64,000 nucleotides of DNA from Symbiodinium natans (Eukaryota; Sar; Dinophyceae; Suessiales; Symbiodiniaceae), in NCBI GenBank assembly GCA_905221605.1, contig CAJNDS010002153.1:100001-164000 (forward strand), in the 5' to 3' direction. Made by a program: the position numbers and the translations under genes. Positions within the stretch are counted from its first letter, which is position 1. The number at the start of each line of letters is the position of its first letter. This document shows positions 1-9,953 of this stretch, in pieces. The notes below the pieces were generated by a model. That model did no database searches. It saw only the letters and a program-made list of their open reading frames with translations, and was not told the DNA's origin.

Positions 1-955
1 TAGGGTTTAGCGTTTTTGGGGTTTAGGTTTTTTAGGGTTTAGGGTTTTCAGGGTTTAGGGTTTTTGAGGGTTTTGGGTTTTTGGTGTTTAGGGTTTTCGG
101 GTTGGGTTGTTTTAGGTTTTAGGGTTTAGGATTTTTCGTGTTGGGGGTTTGTAGGGTTTAGGGTTTTAGTGTTTTTTTTTTTTTTACTTGTTTGGGGTTC
201 TTCGGGTTTCGGCTTTCAGGGTTTAGGGTTTTTAAGGTTTGGGGTTTTAGGGTTTAGGGCTTTTCGGGTTTCTATATAGTTTAGGGTTTTTTGGTTTTAT
301 CATTTTTGGGTTTGTTCCTTTTGTTCAGGGTTTGGGGTTTGCAGTGTTTAGGGTTGTCAGGGTTGGCTGGGTTCTCAAGGTTTAGGGTTTTCAGTGTTCA
401 GGGTTTTCAGGGTTTGGGGTTTTATCACGGGTTTTGGGTCTTTTGTCTCGGGTTCAGGGTTGTTAGGGCTTGTTTTCAGGGTTTAGGGTTTTTAGTGTTG
501 GGTATTTTGGCTTTGTGTTTGCTGTTTTGATTTGGCTTTAGGGTTTAATTTAGGGTTTTAGCATTCAGGGTTTATATTTTTGGGGTTTAGGGTGTTTACG
601 GTATGGGGGTTTTGGGGTTTAGGCTTGTAAGGGTTTGAGGTTTTTAGGGTTTAGGGTTTTAGGGTATGTTTTTTTTTGGGGTTGAGGGTTTTGAGGGTTT
701 AGGGTTTTTAGTGTTCAGGTTTTTTTGGGTTCGTCTTTGTGTGTGTGTGTGTGTGTCTTTTTTTTTTTTTTTATCAGGTGGGCTTTATGGGTTTTAGTGT
801 CTATGGTCTGTTTTAGGGTTTGGTGTTTTTGGGGTTTGGGGTTTCGGGGTTGAGGGTTTTTAGGCTGTGGGGGTGTTTACTGTTGGGGTTTTAAGTGCTT
901 TGGGGTTTAGTGTTTCGGGTGTTTAGGGGGACCCATTTTTTTTGGCCCTTTTATT
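1..955 (+). repeat. Degenerate TTTAGGG telomere-type repeat, G-rich on + strand
   Basis: The stretch is made of TTTAGGG, TTTTAGGG, TTTTCAGGG and similar variants with many single-base changes. It includes poly-T runs and a short GT tract near 738-758. The unit is the Arabidopsis-type telomere repeat also used by dinoflagellates. At a left chromosome end the + strand should read CCCTAAA, so a G-rich + strand here means this is not an ordinary left telomere: it is interstitial or inverted. Open frames rich in GFRVF and LGFR are simply the translated repeat and are not genes. Confidence 0.85.
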
Positions 956-1330
956 TTTTTTTATTTTTGGCCCCCTTTTTTGGCCCTATTTCATCGTTTT
1001 CCTCGCTAAACCCTAATCCCTGGACCCAGCACTACACCCGACAGCGATTAACACCATCGCTTGGACTTACTATGCAAGCCTAAAGAGTTGTGTTGAGCGT
1101 GAGCTGCACCTCCAGTGCCGGTGCAGTACCCCGCCTGGGGTGCCCCGCCCCCCTTCTCCGATTCTCCCTGGCCCCCCTGACCTGGCCCCCCCTGGCCCCC
1201 CCTGACCCCCCCCCCTGGCCCCCCCTCCTGGCCCCCCCTGCCCCCCCTGACTCCCCCTCACCCCCCTGGCCAAAACCCTGGCCCCCCACCGGCAACCTCC
1301 TACCCAACCGATCAAAGGATGGGGGTGGGA
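956..1330. repeat. Non-telomeric module with CCCCCCTGG-type minisatellite
   Basis: After a T-rich stretch the sequence becomes ordinary from about 1,000 and then turns into a C-rich tandem array (about 1,140-1,290) built from units like CCCCCCTGG and CCCCCCTGA. It ends in a CCGGCAACC-containing segment. A very similar order of parts recurs at about 42,035-42,150. Proline-rich or glycine-rich open frames on the two strands are products of the repeat. Confidence 0.6.
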
Positions 1331-1555
1331 AGTGGGAATTTAGGGCGTTAGCCCGAAACCCTAAAGGGAGAAAAGTTGGGTGGATGCCTGCGTAAGCAGG
1401 GGGTGGGAAAAATAAAACAACCCGACCTTTCTGGTTGTGGTGGCTCCAACTTCAATAGATGCCGCCGCGACATATGCCGCCCCTTCACACCCCCTGGGTG
1501 TGTTGGGGCGCCATCTCCGCATGACATCTACTGCCGCGGCGCGGCGAGACGCCTT
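1331..1555. other. Unique spacer between C-rich minisatellite and CCCTAAA array
   Basis: This stretch contains an ACCCTAAA-bearing sentence near 1,355-1,385 that resembles 42,225-42,265, including a shared TTGGGTGG word. It continues through GC-rich ordinary sequence up to the CCCTAAA array. I see no gene here. Confidence 0.4.
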
Positions 1556-1798
1556 AAACCCTCAACCCTCAACCCTAAACCCTAAACCCTAAACCCTAAA
1601 CCCTGAACCCGAAACCCTAAACCCGAAACCCGAAACCCTAAACCCTAAACCCTAAACCCTAAGCCCTAAACCTTAAACCCTAAACCCTAAACCCTAAACC
1701 CTAAACCCTAAACCCTAAACCCTAAACCCTAAACCCTAAACCCTAAAAACCCTAAACCCTAAACCCTAAACCCTAACCCTAAAACCCTAAACCCTACC
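1556..1798 (-). repeat. CCCTAAA telomere-type array (opposite orientation)
   Basis: About 30 units of CCCTAAA with a few variants (CCCGAAA, CCTTAAA, AAAACCC) are seen. The orientation is opposite to the G-rich blocks on both sides, so strand polarity switches twice within the first 2 kb. A run of C then a run of A follows at 1,799-1,830. That junction is also a place where an assembly could be wrong. Confidence 0.85.
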
Positions 1799-1877
1799 GC
1801 CCCCCCCCCCCCCCCAAAAAAAAAAAAAGAGGCCAAAAACAAAAAAATAAACTGGCCAAAAAAAAGTGCACCCTGTT

Positions 1878-4760
1878 TAGGGTCTGTTTTTTTTTTTAGG
1901 GTTTGGGCTTCAGGGTTTGTGTGTTTTTGGTTTGTTTGCTGTACTTGTTGGGTTTGGTGTTTTTAAGGGTTCAGTTTTGTTTTTCGTGTTTAGGGCTTCT
2001 GGGCTTTTGGGTTTTGTTGGGTTTATAGTGTTTGTTTATCTTTTATGGGTTTCGGGGTTTAAAGTTTCGTGTCTTTTTGGGTGTTTAAGTTTTAGGGTTG
2101 TTTTCGGGTTGGGGATTTGAGTGTTTGGGCTTTTAAGGTCTGGGAACTTTAGGGTTTAGGGTTCCCTAGTGTTGGGCATTTTAGGGTTTAGGGCCTTAGT
2201 GTATAGGGCCTTAGAGGTTTTAGCATTTAGTGTTTTTTGGATTAGGATTTTAGGATTTCAGGGTTTTCGTTTTTAGGGTTTCTAGGGTTTAGGATTTGGT
2301 GCTGAGAGGTGTAGGGTCCGGGGCCTTTTGGGTGTTCAGGTGTTTAGGGGTGGTTCCCTTTCTAGGGGTCAGTGTTTAGGATTTTTAGAGGGTTTTGGGT
2401 TTTTAGTGTTTAGGGTTTTAGGGTTCGGGGGTTTTAGGGTTTAGTGTTTAGGGTTTTTAGGGTTCACGGCTTTCAGGGTCTGATTTTTTGGTCTAGGGTT
2501 TTTGGTGTTTGAGATTTTTCGGCTTTAGGGTGCTAGTGTTTAGGCTTTTCAGAGATTAGGGTTTTCAGTGTTTAGGCTTTTTAGGTTTTAGGGTTTTCAG
2601 CGTTTTCAGATTTTTAGGGTTGGTTTTTCTTTCAGTTTCAGTATTGAGTCTTTTTAGGGTTTGTTTTTTGGGGTTTCGGTTGGTTGTTGGTGATTATGGT
2701 GTTTTGGGTTTCGGGGGAGTTCGGTTTTTTTTGGGTCCAGTGTTTAGGGGTGTTAGGGTTTGAGGTTATTAGGTTTTTTAGGTTTGGGCTGTTTGGGGTT
2801 GAGGGTTGTTTCGGGTTTAGGGTTTTAGTGTTCAGGGTCGTTAAGGTTTGTTTTTGTTGTTAGAGTTGGGCTTTAGGGTTTTTGGCAACCAGGGTTTTAG
2901 GGTTTGCGGTTTTTGGTTGGGGCGTTTTGGGGTTGAGTTTTTTTGAGTTTAGGGTTTTTAGTGTTTGCGATTTTTAGTGTTTAGGGTTTAAGTGTTTGGG
3001 GTGTTTAGGGTCTGGTGCCCTTTTTTCGGTTTTGGGCTTTCAGGGTTTAGAGCATGTAGAGCTTTTAGGGTTTGCGGGTTTCAGGCTTTAGGGTGTGGGG
3101 CTCTGAAGGTTTAGGGTTTTAGCGTTTAAGTTTTTAGGTTCGGGTTTTAGGGGTTTAGGGTTTAGCGTTTTTAGGGTTTAGGGTTTTTAGGGTTTAAGTT
3201 TTCAGGGTTTAGGGTTTTCAGGGTTTTGGGTTTTGGTGTTTAGGGTTTTCGGGTTGGGTTGTTGTAGGTTTTAGGGTTTAGGATTTTTCGTGTTGGGGGT
3301 TTGTAGGGTTTAGGGTTTTAGTGTTTAGTTTCTTATGGGTTTGGGGTTCTTCGGGTTTCGGCTTTCAGGGTTTAGGGGTTTTAGGGTTTGGGGTTTTAGG
3401 GTTTAGGGCTTTTCGGGTTTCTTTAGTTTAGGGTTTTTGCTTTCTTTTTTTAAGTTTGTTTTGTTTTTTCACGGTTTGGGGTTTGCAGTGTTTAGGGTTG
3501 TCAGGTTTGCGGCGTTCTCAGGGTTTAGGGTTTTCAGTGTTCAGGGTTTCAGGGTTTTCAGGGTTTGGGATTTTATCATTCAGCGTAGTTCGGGTTCTAG
3601 GTCTTTTCTCTCGGGTTCAGGGTTTTAGGCTTTGCGGATTTTAGGGTTTAGGGTTTTTAGTGTTGGGTATTTTGGGTTTGTGTTTGCTGATTTGATTTGG
3701 CTTTAGGGTTTAATTTAGGGTTTTAGCATTCGGGGTTTGTGTTTTTGGGGCTTAGGGTTTTAGGGCATGGGGGTTTCGGGGTTTAGGCTGTTGTTTAGTG
3801 TTTAGGGTTTTTAGGGGTTTGAGGTTTTAGGGTTTAGGGTTTTAGGGTATGGTTTGTTTGGGGTTGAGGGTTTTGAGGGTTTAGGGTTTTTAGTGTTCAG
3901 GGTTTTTTGGGTTCGTCTTTGTGTGTGTGTGTGTGTGTGTGTGTTTGTGTGTGTGGGGTGTGTGTGTGTGTGTGTGTGTCTTTTTTTCGTCAGTTGGGCT
4001 TTAGGGCTTTTAGTGTCTATGGGTTTTAAGGTTATTGATTTTTTAGGGTTTGGTGTTTTTAGGGTTCGGGGTTTCGGGGCTGAGGGTTTTTAGGCTGTGG
4101 GGGAGTTTACTGTTGGGGTTTTTTGTGCTTTGGGTTTTAGCGTTTCGGGTGTTTAGGGTATGTTTTTTTTTTTTTTTTTTGGGGTTTTTTTTTCCCTTCA
4201 GGTTTGGGTTTTCAAGGTGTGGTGTGTGTGTTTTTTTTTTTTTTCTTTTCCTCTCGGGTTTGTTGTTTTAAAGGTTCAGTGTTTTCTATTATTTAGGGTT
4301 CTTGCGTTTTTGTTTTTTTGGAGGGTGTGGGGTTTTGAAGGTTTTCGGGTTTTGGGGTTTGGGTTTTTTTTTAGGGTTTGTTTTTTTGGGTTTAGGGGGT
4401 TCTAGTGTTTAGGATTTAGGGTTCAGGGCTTTAAGGGTTTAGGGTTTTCAGGGTTTGGGGTTTTTAGTGTTGGGCTTCAGGGTTTGGGTTTTTAGGGTCT
4501 AGCGTTTTTAACATTTAGGGTTTTCAGGGTCCAGGGTTTTTAGGGCTTTTGGTTTGTAGTGTTTGGGTTCTTTGGTAGCGTTTAGGGTTTTAGTGTTTAG
4601 GGTTTTTAGGGTTCGAGGTTGTTAGGGTTTCGGCTTTCTGGGTTTGGTTCTTTGGGGTTTGGGGTGTCTTATTTTGGGTTTAGGGCTTTAGCGTTTAGGG
4701 TTTTAGGGTTTAGGGTTTTTAGGGTTTCGGCTTGCAGAATTTAGTTCGTTTTTGGGTTTG

Positions 4761-4799
<39 letters not shown>

Positions 4800-5290
4800 T
4801 TTTTTCTTTTTGAGGTTTAGGGTTTTCGGTGTTTAAGGTTATCATTCGGGTTTATTTTTGTTTTTTTCAGGGTTTAGGGTTTTTCAGTGTTTAGGGTTTT
4901 CAAGTCAGCGTTTGGGGGTTTTGAAGTTTTAGGGTAATCAGGGTTTTAGGTGTTAGGGTTCAGGGTTTTTAGGGTTTAGGCTTTTTCGTGTTGGTTTTTT
5001 TTGTTTGTTTGGCTCTAGGGTTTTCAGTGCTTAGGTTTTCTTTCGGGTTTGGGTGTTTCTGAGTTTAGGGTTTTCCGGCTTTGGGGGTTTCAGGGTTTAG
5101 GGTTGTTTAGTGTTTAGGGTTTAGGGTTTGTAGTGTTTGGGGTTTGTGGGGTTTACGGTTTTAGTGTTTAGTTTTATTATATTTTTTAATGGGTTTGGGT
5201 TTTTGGGTTTGGGGGTTTCAGGGTTAGGGTTTTGAGTGTTTAGGGTTTTAGGGTTTGTTTTTTTTGGGTTTAGGGTTGCTAGGGTTGTGT
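1878..5290 (+). repeat. Long degenerate TTTAGGG-type block
   Basis: More than 3 kb of diverged TTTAGGG-like sequence on the + strand. It has GT microsatellites at about 3,919-3,980 and 4,767-4,796 and several poly-T runs. Part of it (about 3,157-4,165) is a diverged copy of the start of the window. Degeneration is much stronger than in the clean array at 41,690-41,849, which suggests age or a different origin. There is no gene evidence. Confidence 0.8.
3157..4165 (+). repeat. Diverged duplicate of positions about 1-925
   Basis: The order of irregular landmarks is the same in both places. These include a GGGTTGGGTTGTT word, a TTTTTCGTGTTGGGGG word, a TTTGGGGTTTGCAGTG word, a GT tract followed by poly-T, then GGCTGTGGGGG and TTTCGGGTGTTTAGGG. 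Such shared irregularities cannot come from independent telomere addition, so a block of about 1 kb was duplicated at an offset of about 3.2 kb. Small indels separate the copies. Confidence 0.7.
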
Positions 5291-8200
5291 GTGGGTTGCA
5301 AACAAGGAGCCACCCTCGTGCTTTTACGAGTGTGTATGTGTGTGTTTAGCCGCTCAGCCTCTTCCGGCTCGCCATGCCATAGTACACAAGGTGTGCCAGC
5401 AACAGCCTGCAAATCTGCCGAGGCTACCGAGATCATGCGGCCATTGGTTTTCTCCATCATTCAAGAATCCGAGGTGGTTGGGGTGCTGGATATGCTGCTG
5501 CATGAAAGCGTCGAACCTGTTTTGAGCCTTACCAGTACTGACGCTCGGCCAGGAGTTTTCGAAGATGATCGACACCAAGAAAGAGGAGAACGATGAACCG
5601 GTTGCCAATCATTTGCCAAGATCACAAATAGCAGTAGCAGTAGCAAGCAGCTTTGCGAGTGCAGGACATCGTAGTTGCCTTCATGGAGCAGTGCCGAGAG
5701 GGTGTGAGAGATGCCCGTGGCCCACAACTTTTGTTATTTGTGATTTCGAGATTCTCGAATCATTGCTGTGCCTTGTCAGTCGAACACAGATGAACGCTGT
5801 TTTGTTTCGGCTTTTCCTTCGTTTTCGCGATCCTTCACCTCGCGTTGAATCAGCCGTTGTGCCATGTGTGATCATTTGGACGGACTGGTAGGGCATGATG
5901 GTCAGCCTTTTGGCACCAGCACGAAAGGAGTCATAATCGCCGAAGAGACGAGGCAAAAACAAGCACGCAGTCGAACTACAAAGCATACACAGGGCTTGGC
6001 CCAATCTAAGTTATGATGCGCTGTGACGAAAGTGATGTAGCGAACCCTAGTGCCGATGACCTGCTTTAGCCACAGAAGTCCCCTCTAGGGCGGGCAAGGT
6101 GGACCAACACCATTTTAACACTACCTTGTCCTCTTGTCGGGGGTGAACTCTGCAGTGGTGACAGAACAAGTCAGCTTTGCGGCATGTGAGGCCCCGGGCC
6201 GAGATGTCCATCGAGACTTGCTTGGGCCCTGAGGGAAGCAGGGATCAGTCCAACACACGGACGTGGATGTGTTTTGTTTTGCCCATGACGAAGGAATGGA
6301 ATTGCGGCCCCACCTTTAGAGTTGCGGATGCGTGAGATCGAGGCACCAACCGTCCAGCAATGTGCAGCTAGTCGCTTCACACGGGAGCCGTTGGCCAGGA
6401 AACCTCAGTCCGCGTTTTCGAAACCCTGGCAAAACGCGCCGAACTGCTGGTGGGCTGTGTGATCGAGTAAGAAATGTCAGTCGGTGTTTAATCCTCTCGC
6501 TCGTGTCAACTGCTTTTTGCGTCGAGGTGGACTCATTGACCAAGTCACCACCGGAATTTTGGAAGGTTCCTCTCATTTGGTTACGGAGTGCTGCTTTTTC
6601 TCGTGGCCTTCTTCGTGACCCCCCTCATGTCTCTTCAAGGCCTCAGCTTGTAGTGGCAGGTGTGGACAACCTTTTATCCAGCACTTGCCGACTTCTCGGA
6701 GTCACGAGCTAAAAACTGTGCGATGTTGTGCTTTTGAGTCTGTTTGCAACTGTGTGTTCGGTTGCCTCAGTCCGTCGTGGTTTTTTGTAGTGTGGCAATG
6801 CGTCAGGTCCAGCCCGATCTTCGAGAGCGCTCTGTATTTTTTCAAGAGGCTCCGAGTCGCACTTCGGAGCATATGCCTGTCCCTCGACGGCAAGCCATGC
6901 CAGCCATGCCAGCCATGCCCTGCGAAGGCTTGGTGAACTCATGCGCGAGCAAGATGCACAATTGCAGGGGTCTCAGGGCGGTCCAGATTTCGAGGTTTCA
7001 ACTCCAAAGTACGGAAGAAGTAGAGGATCTTGCATCCTAGGGCAGCGTCATGTAGCATCTCACGGTAGAGATATCACGAAAGCTAGCCCCCGAGGAGCTA
7101 GCGGAGTATCTTACTTAAGCGAAGCTTACAACCTGAAGGGTATATAGGGTCCCCGGAGGCTCCGCCACGAAACCCAGCAAACCCGGTCGGTTTCCAAGCG
7201 GCGACCACAGGTTTTGGGGAAACGGGCTGGCGTTCATTTCTTTCGTATATGGGTGCAAATGAACGCCGTTTTCTGTGGATCCCAGGCCCTCGAAAACCTT
7301 TCCAAGTCTTAAGAAAAGACTCAGAAGCCCTGATGTTGATGTGAGTCTGGCGTCCCTCAAAGCTGGATTGGACAGACTTTCATGATGCTCTCGCATTGCG
7401 TACTTGTGCTATGTTGGGTGCCCGACCTGGGAACTCCCAACAGGCTCCGCGCGGGAAAAAGGTGACGGCTTCATGCCTTGGCGTAGCCTTGTCCTGATGC
7501 GTAGTGGATGCCCTGTTGACAGAAACCCTTCCGTGGGGGTACCTTAACTAGCTTTCGTCCCAGGCCCTCACCCTCAAGTCTAGAGATGAAGCGTCGAGCG
7601 GCTTTTGTATTGCATCTAGGGTACATGTACATGCCTGCCTTCCAAGGACCCAGCAGATGATGACAGAGGTAGCTCTGGCTTCGCTGGCCAAGGCAGGTGA
7701 ACATCTGGCATCATTGTAAATCCTTTAAGAATGTTTCAAGTGCTAGAGAGCTCGTGCTTTAAATATTCAAGGAAGTCTCAAACTTCCATTTCTGCTGAGT
7801 TTATGCAACAGAAATAGAAGTTTAATAACTTAACGTTTCACACCCTTATAGCAACCTAAAGTTGTTACTCGCCAACCCGGGAAACGAATGCAAAGCTGTT
7901 ATCAATGGTTTTAAAGCTAGCTCCTTCGAGCTCCTTTTGTTTCTTCAAAGCGAAGCTTAGCGTTGATGCCTCATATTCGTGTCATGTTTTGGCGATTTGG
8001 GTCCGAAAGGTCGAAAAGTGTAGACTCGCGTTTACATGTCTTCAGCAAGTCAAACTCGGTTTGTACCTTCGAAAGCATTAACACTTTGACGTTCCCGGGC
8101 TTTGAGCTGTTTTGAAGCTTGAAGTTCTAAGTACTACAGGCAGCTCTTTCCAAAGGTCTTGATCCACCTTGGAGGAGATAGACAGCTATCACAGGTAATG

Positions 8201-8980
8201 ATGCAAAAGAAGCCATTCTTCTTTGTCGGTGGATGGAATTCAAAGCGATGTGAGGTAGGGTCTCTATTATGTTTTGGTGAGGGTACGTCGGGTTCCTGGG
8301 AAATATTGGTGAGTGGTAATGTTGGGTGTTCTCACACTGTCGGGGACAAGAGCTTATCATCATTTTCCAGGTTCTTTGCCCAAGCTTGGTGCCCTTTCTG
8401 CAGCGCCGCTAGCTACGCGTTGTGCAGATGAGCACGCGTCGTGACAGGAACTAGCACGATCTCCTGAGAAGCGAGAGCTCTTGTGCGAAGTGATTTACTG
8501 CTTTGTCCAGGAGGACCCTCTGCAGTCGCGACTTTTGTGGTCAAGTTGGCTAAGCTTCCTAGCATATCCACACGGAGCGTGCTTCAGGACACGCTGAATC
8601 ATATCCTGACATTGCGTGCGCTGAAAGAGAAGGCCGAGAACATGACTTCTGGTCACCTGAAGGCTGTTGTGTCGAATCGCGCCTAGGTTGGCGACGACAT
8701 GGCAGTGTATGTGCCCTGTTCGCTTCTGAGACCAAGCACCATCAAGCATGTTGTGGTGAAGGTGCATCGCTCATGTCATGGCACTGGGTTCTCGTTGGCG
8801 CCCCTCTATTCACACCCTCGAAGAATCCATAGCCGAAGCCCACGAACCTTTGGGGCGATAGGCGAGGCAGGGCGATGTTTTTAGGAACCCCGAAGAACCC
8901 AGAAGATGGCCTGATAGCCAGACGGTCCATCGATCCCCTGGACCTGTTGCCATACGCGGTAGCCGTCTATGGTAGACGTC
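5291..8980. other. Unassigned sequence between telomere-type block and dispersed repeats
   Basis: Ordinary mid-GC sequence. Several short frames look protein-like on one or other strand, for example 5,681-6,004 on the minus strand and 5,415-5,560 on the plus strand. None carries a motif I recognise, and none can be linked to a second exon. A small GCCATGCCA repeat lies near 6,895-6,920. I would not call a gene here. Confidence 0.4.
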
Positions 8981-8984
8981 GAAG

Positions 8985-9145
8985 GACCATATATATATGT
9001 ATCTGTATATATTGCCCAACCCTGGGAATGCTTAACATAAGTTTTGAGGCATAGGGCCATAAAACCGAGAAGATACATACTGCAATGGGCCTGCTTGCGA
9101 TTTTCGTAAGGCATCTTATATGTTAAGCATTCCAAGGGCTTAAGG
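8985..9145 (-). repeat. Dispersed repeat with TAAGCATTCC core and AT microsatellite (left of retroelement)
   Basis: Read on the minus strand, 8,985-9,040 gives TAAGCATTCCCAGGG followed by GGCAATATATAC and an AT/GT microsatellite. A near-identical arrangement occurs on the plus strand at 18,295-18,350. A second core, TTAAGCATTCCAAGGGCTTA, lies on the plus strand at 9,121-9,140. Another core is at about 17,971. This looks like a short dispersed element family present on both flanks of the retroelement. Confidence 0.5.
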
Positions 9146-9286
9146 GTCGGGAAGGGTTCATGTCAGAGTTGCACATATTAAGCCTCGGGCCTTTGAAAGG
9201 TTCCTTAAAGCTCTAGCCATTGCCGAGTTTAGGTTCGGTGGGGATTTGGAGAACATAGAAACATCATCCGATCATTCTTGTGAAGG

Positions 9287-9418
9287 GTCGGGATGCATCT
9301 CGATGCAAAGTGACATGTAGCGAGCGAGTGCCGAGAACTGTGATCAGGAATGTACATATATATACATATGCCCCGCAGCCGCGCGAGGCTCGGGAGCAGT
9401 ACCAGAGATTTTTGCTCT
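9287..9418 (+). repeat. Split direct repeat A1 (132 bp)
   Basis: Identical by eye to 17,344-17,475. It begins GTCGGGATGCATCTCGATGC and contains the near-palindrome TGTACATATATATACA, then a GC-rich CCGCAGCCGCGCGAGGC segment. It sits at the left end of the element and starts at the GTC core. Confidence 0.9.
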
Positions 9419-9434
9419 TTCCTTTCCTTATCCA

Positions 9435-9887
9435 ATGTCGGCCGGTGCTGCCCGAGAGGAGGTCGCATTCGCCTGGGGTGTCATCCGCGTCTGGAGCTTG
9501 ACTGAGGGGCAGCCGGCGCACATCATCTTTGACCGTCGATTCGAGGGCGCGCGGCACTCTTTGATATCGCTGTATGCTTACTGCTCTCATCTTGAGCGGC
9601 GGGTGTTAAAGCCTCTCCTTGACATGTTAACGGGCATGCACCTGGACGAGGACATGCCCATCGATACTGGCGTTTACCACAGGGGAACTTGTGGCTTCGC
9701 AGATTGGCGAACCGTTGACTCTAAGGCCCATGCAGTCTTACTTGAGGCGCTGTACGACTTGCAGATCGTGCTTCGTGGTCAAGGACCAGCTTCGGATGGC
9801 CTACGATGTCTGCTATGCCAGGTGGAGGACCTGGTTTTTGCGGATCTTCGGCATGTCTTTTGTGTCGTTTCTCGTAATCCCACGTGA
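9435..9887 (+). CDS. Small element ORF of unknown function (150 aa)
   Basis: The first reading frame inside the retroelement starts with ATG 17 bases after repeat A1 and stops with TGA. I recognise no domain. It is acidic and helix-prone in the middle (a run with LERRVLKPLLDMLTGMHLDED). It has several cysteines and histidines, including CLLC near the C-terminus and HRGTCG at about residue 93, which might bind metal. The stop lies 66 bases before the recombinase ATG, in the same frame, with a second stop (TAG) in between. It could be a regulatory or nucleocapsid-like product, or a remnant. No function can be assigned. Confidence 0.45.
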   Translation: MSAGAAREEVAFAWGVIRVWSLTEGQPAHIIFDRRFEGARHSLISLYAYCSHLERRVLKPLLDMLTGMHLDEDMPIDTGVYHRGTCGFADWRTVDSKAHAVLLEALYDLQIVLRGQGPASDGLRCLLCQVEDLVFADLRHVFCVVSRNPT

Positions 9888-9953
9888 GCCTGGGCCCCCC
9901 TTCCTCCTCTCTGCCAACATGTACAGGCCGCTGCCTAGGTTTTTCGGCTCAGG

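Noticed and set aside
1070-1395. Overlapping proline-rich (+) and glycine-rich (-) frames
   Set aside because: Both come from the C-rich minisatellite; coding on both strands with biased composition is expected there.
291-4405. Open frames of 60-80 codons rich in GFRVF, LGFL or CVCVC in the first 4.4 kb
   Set aside because: They are translations of TTTAGGG-type repeats and GT tracts, not genes.
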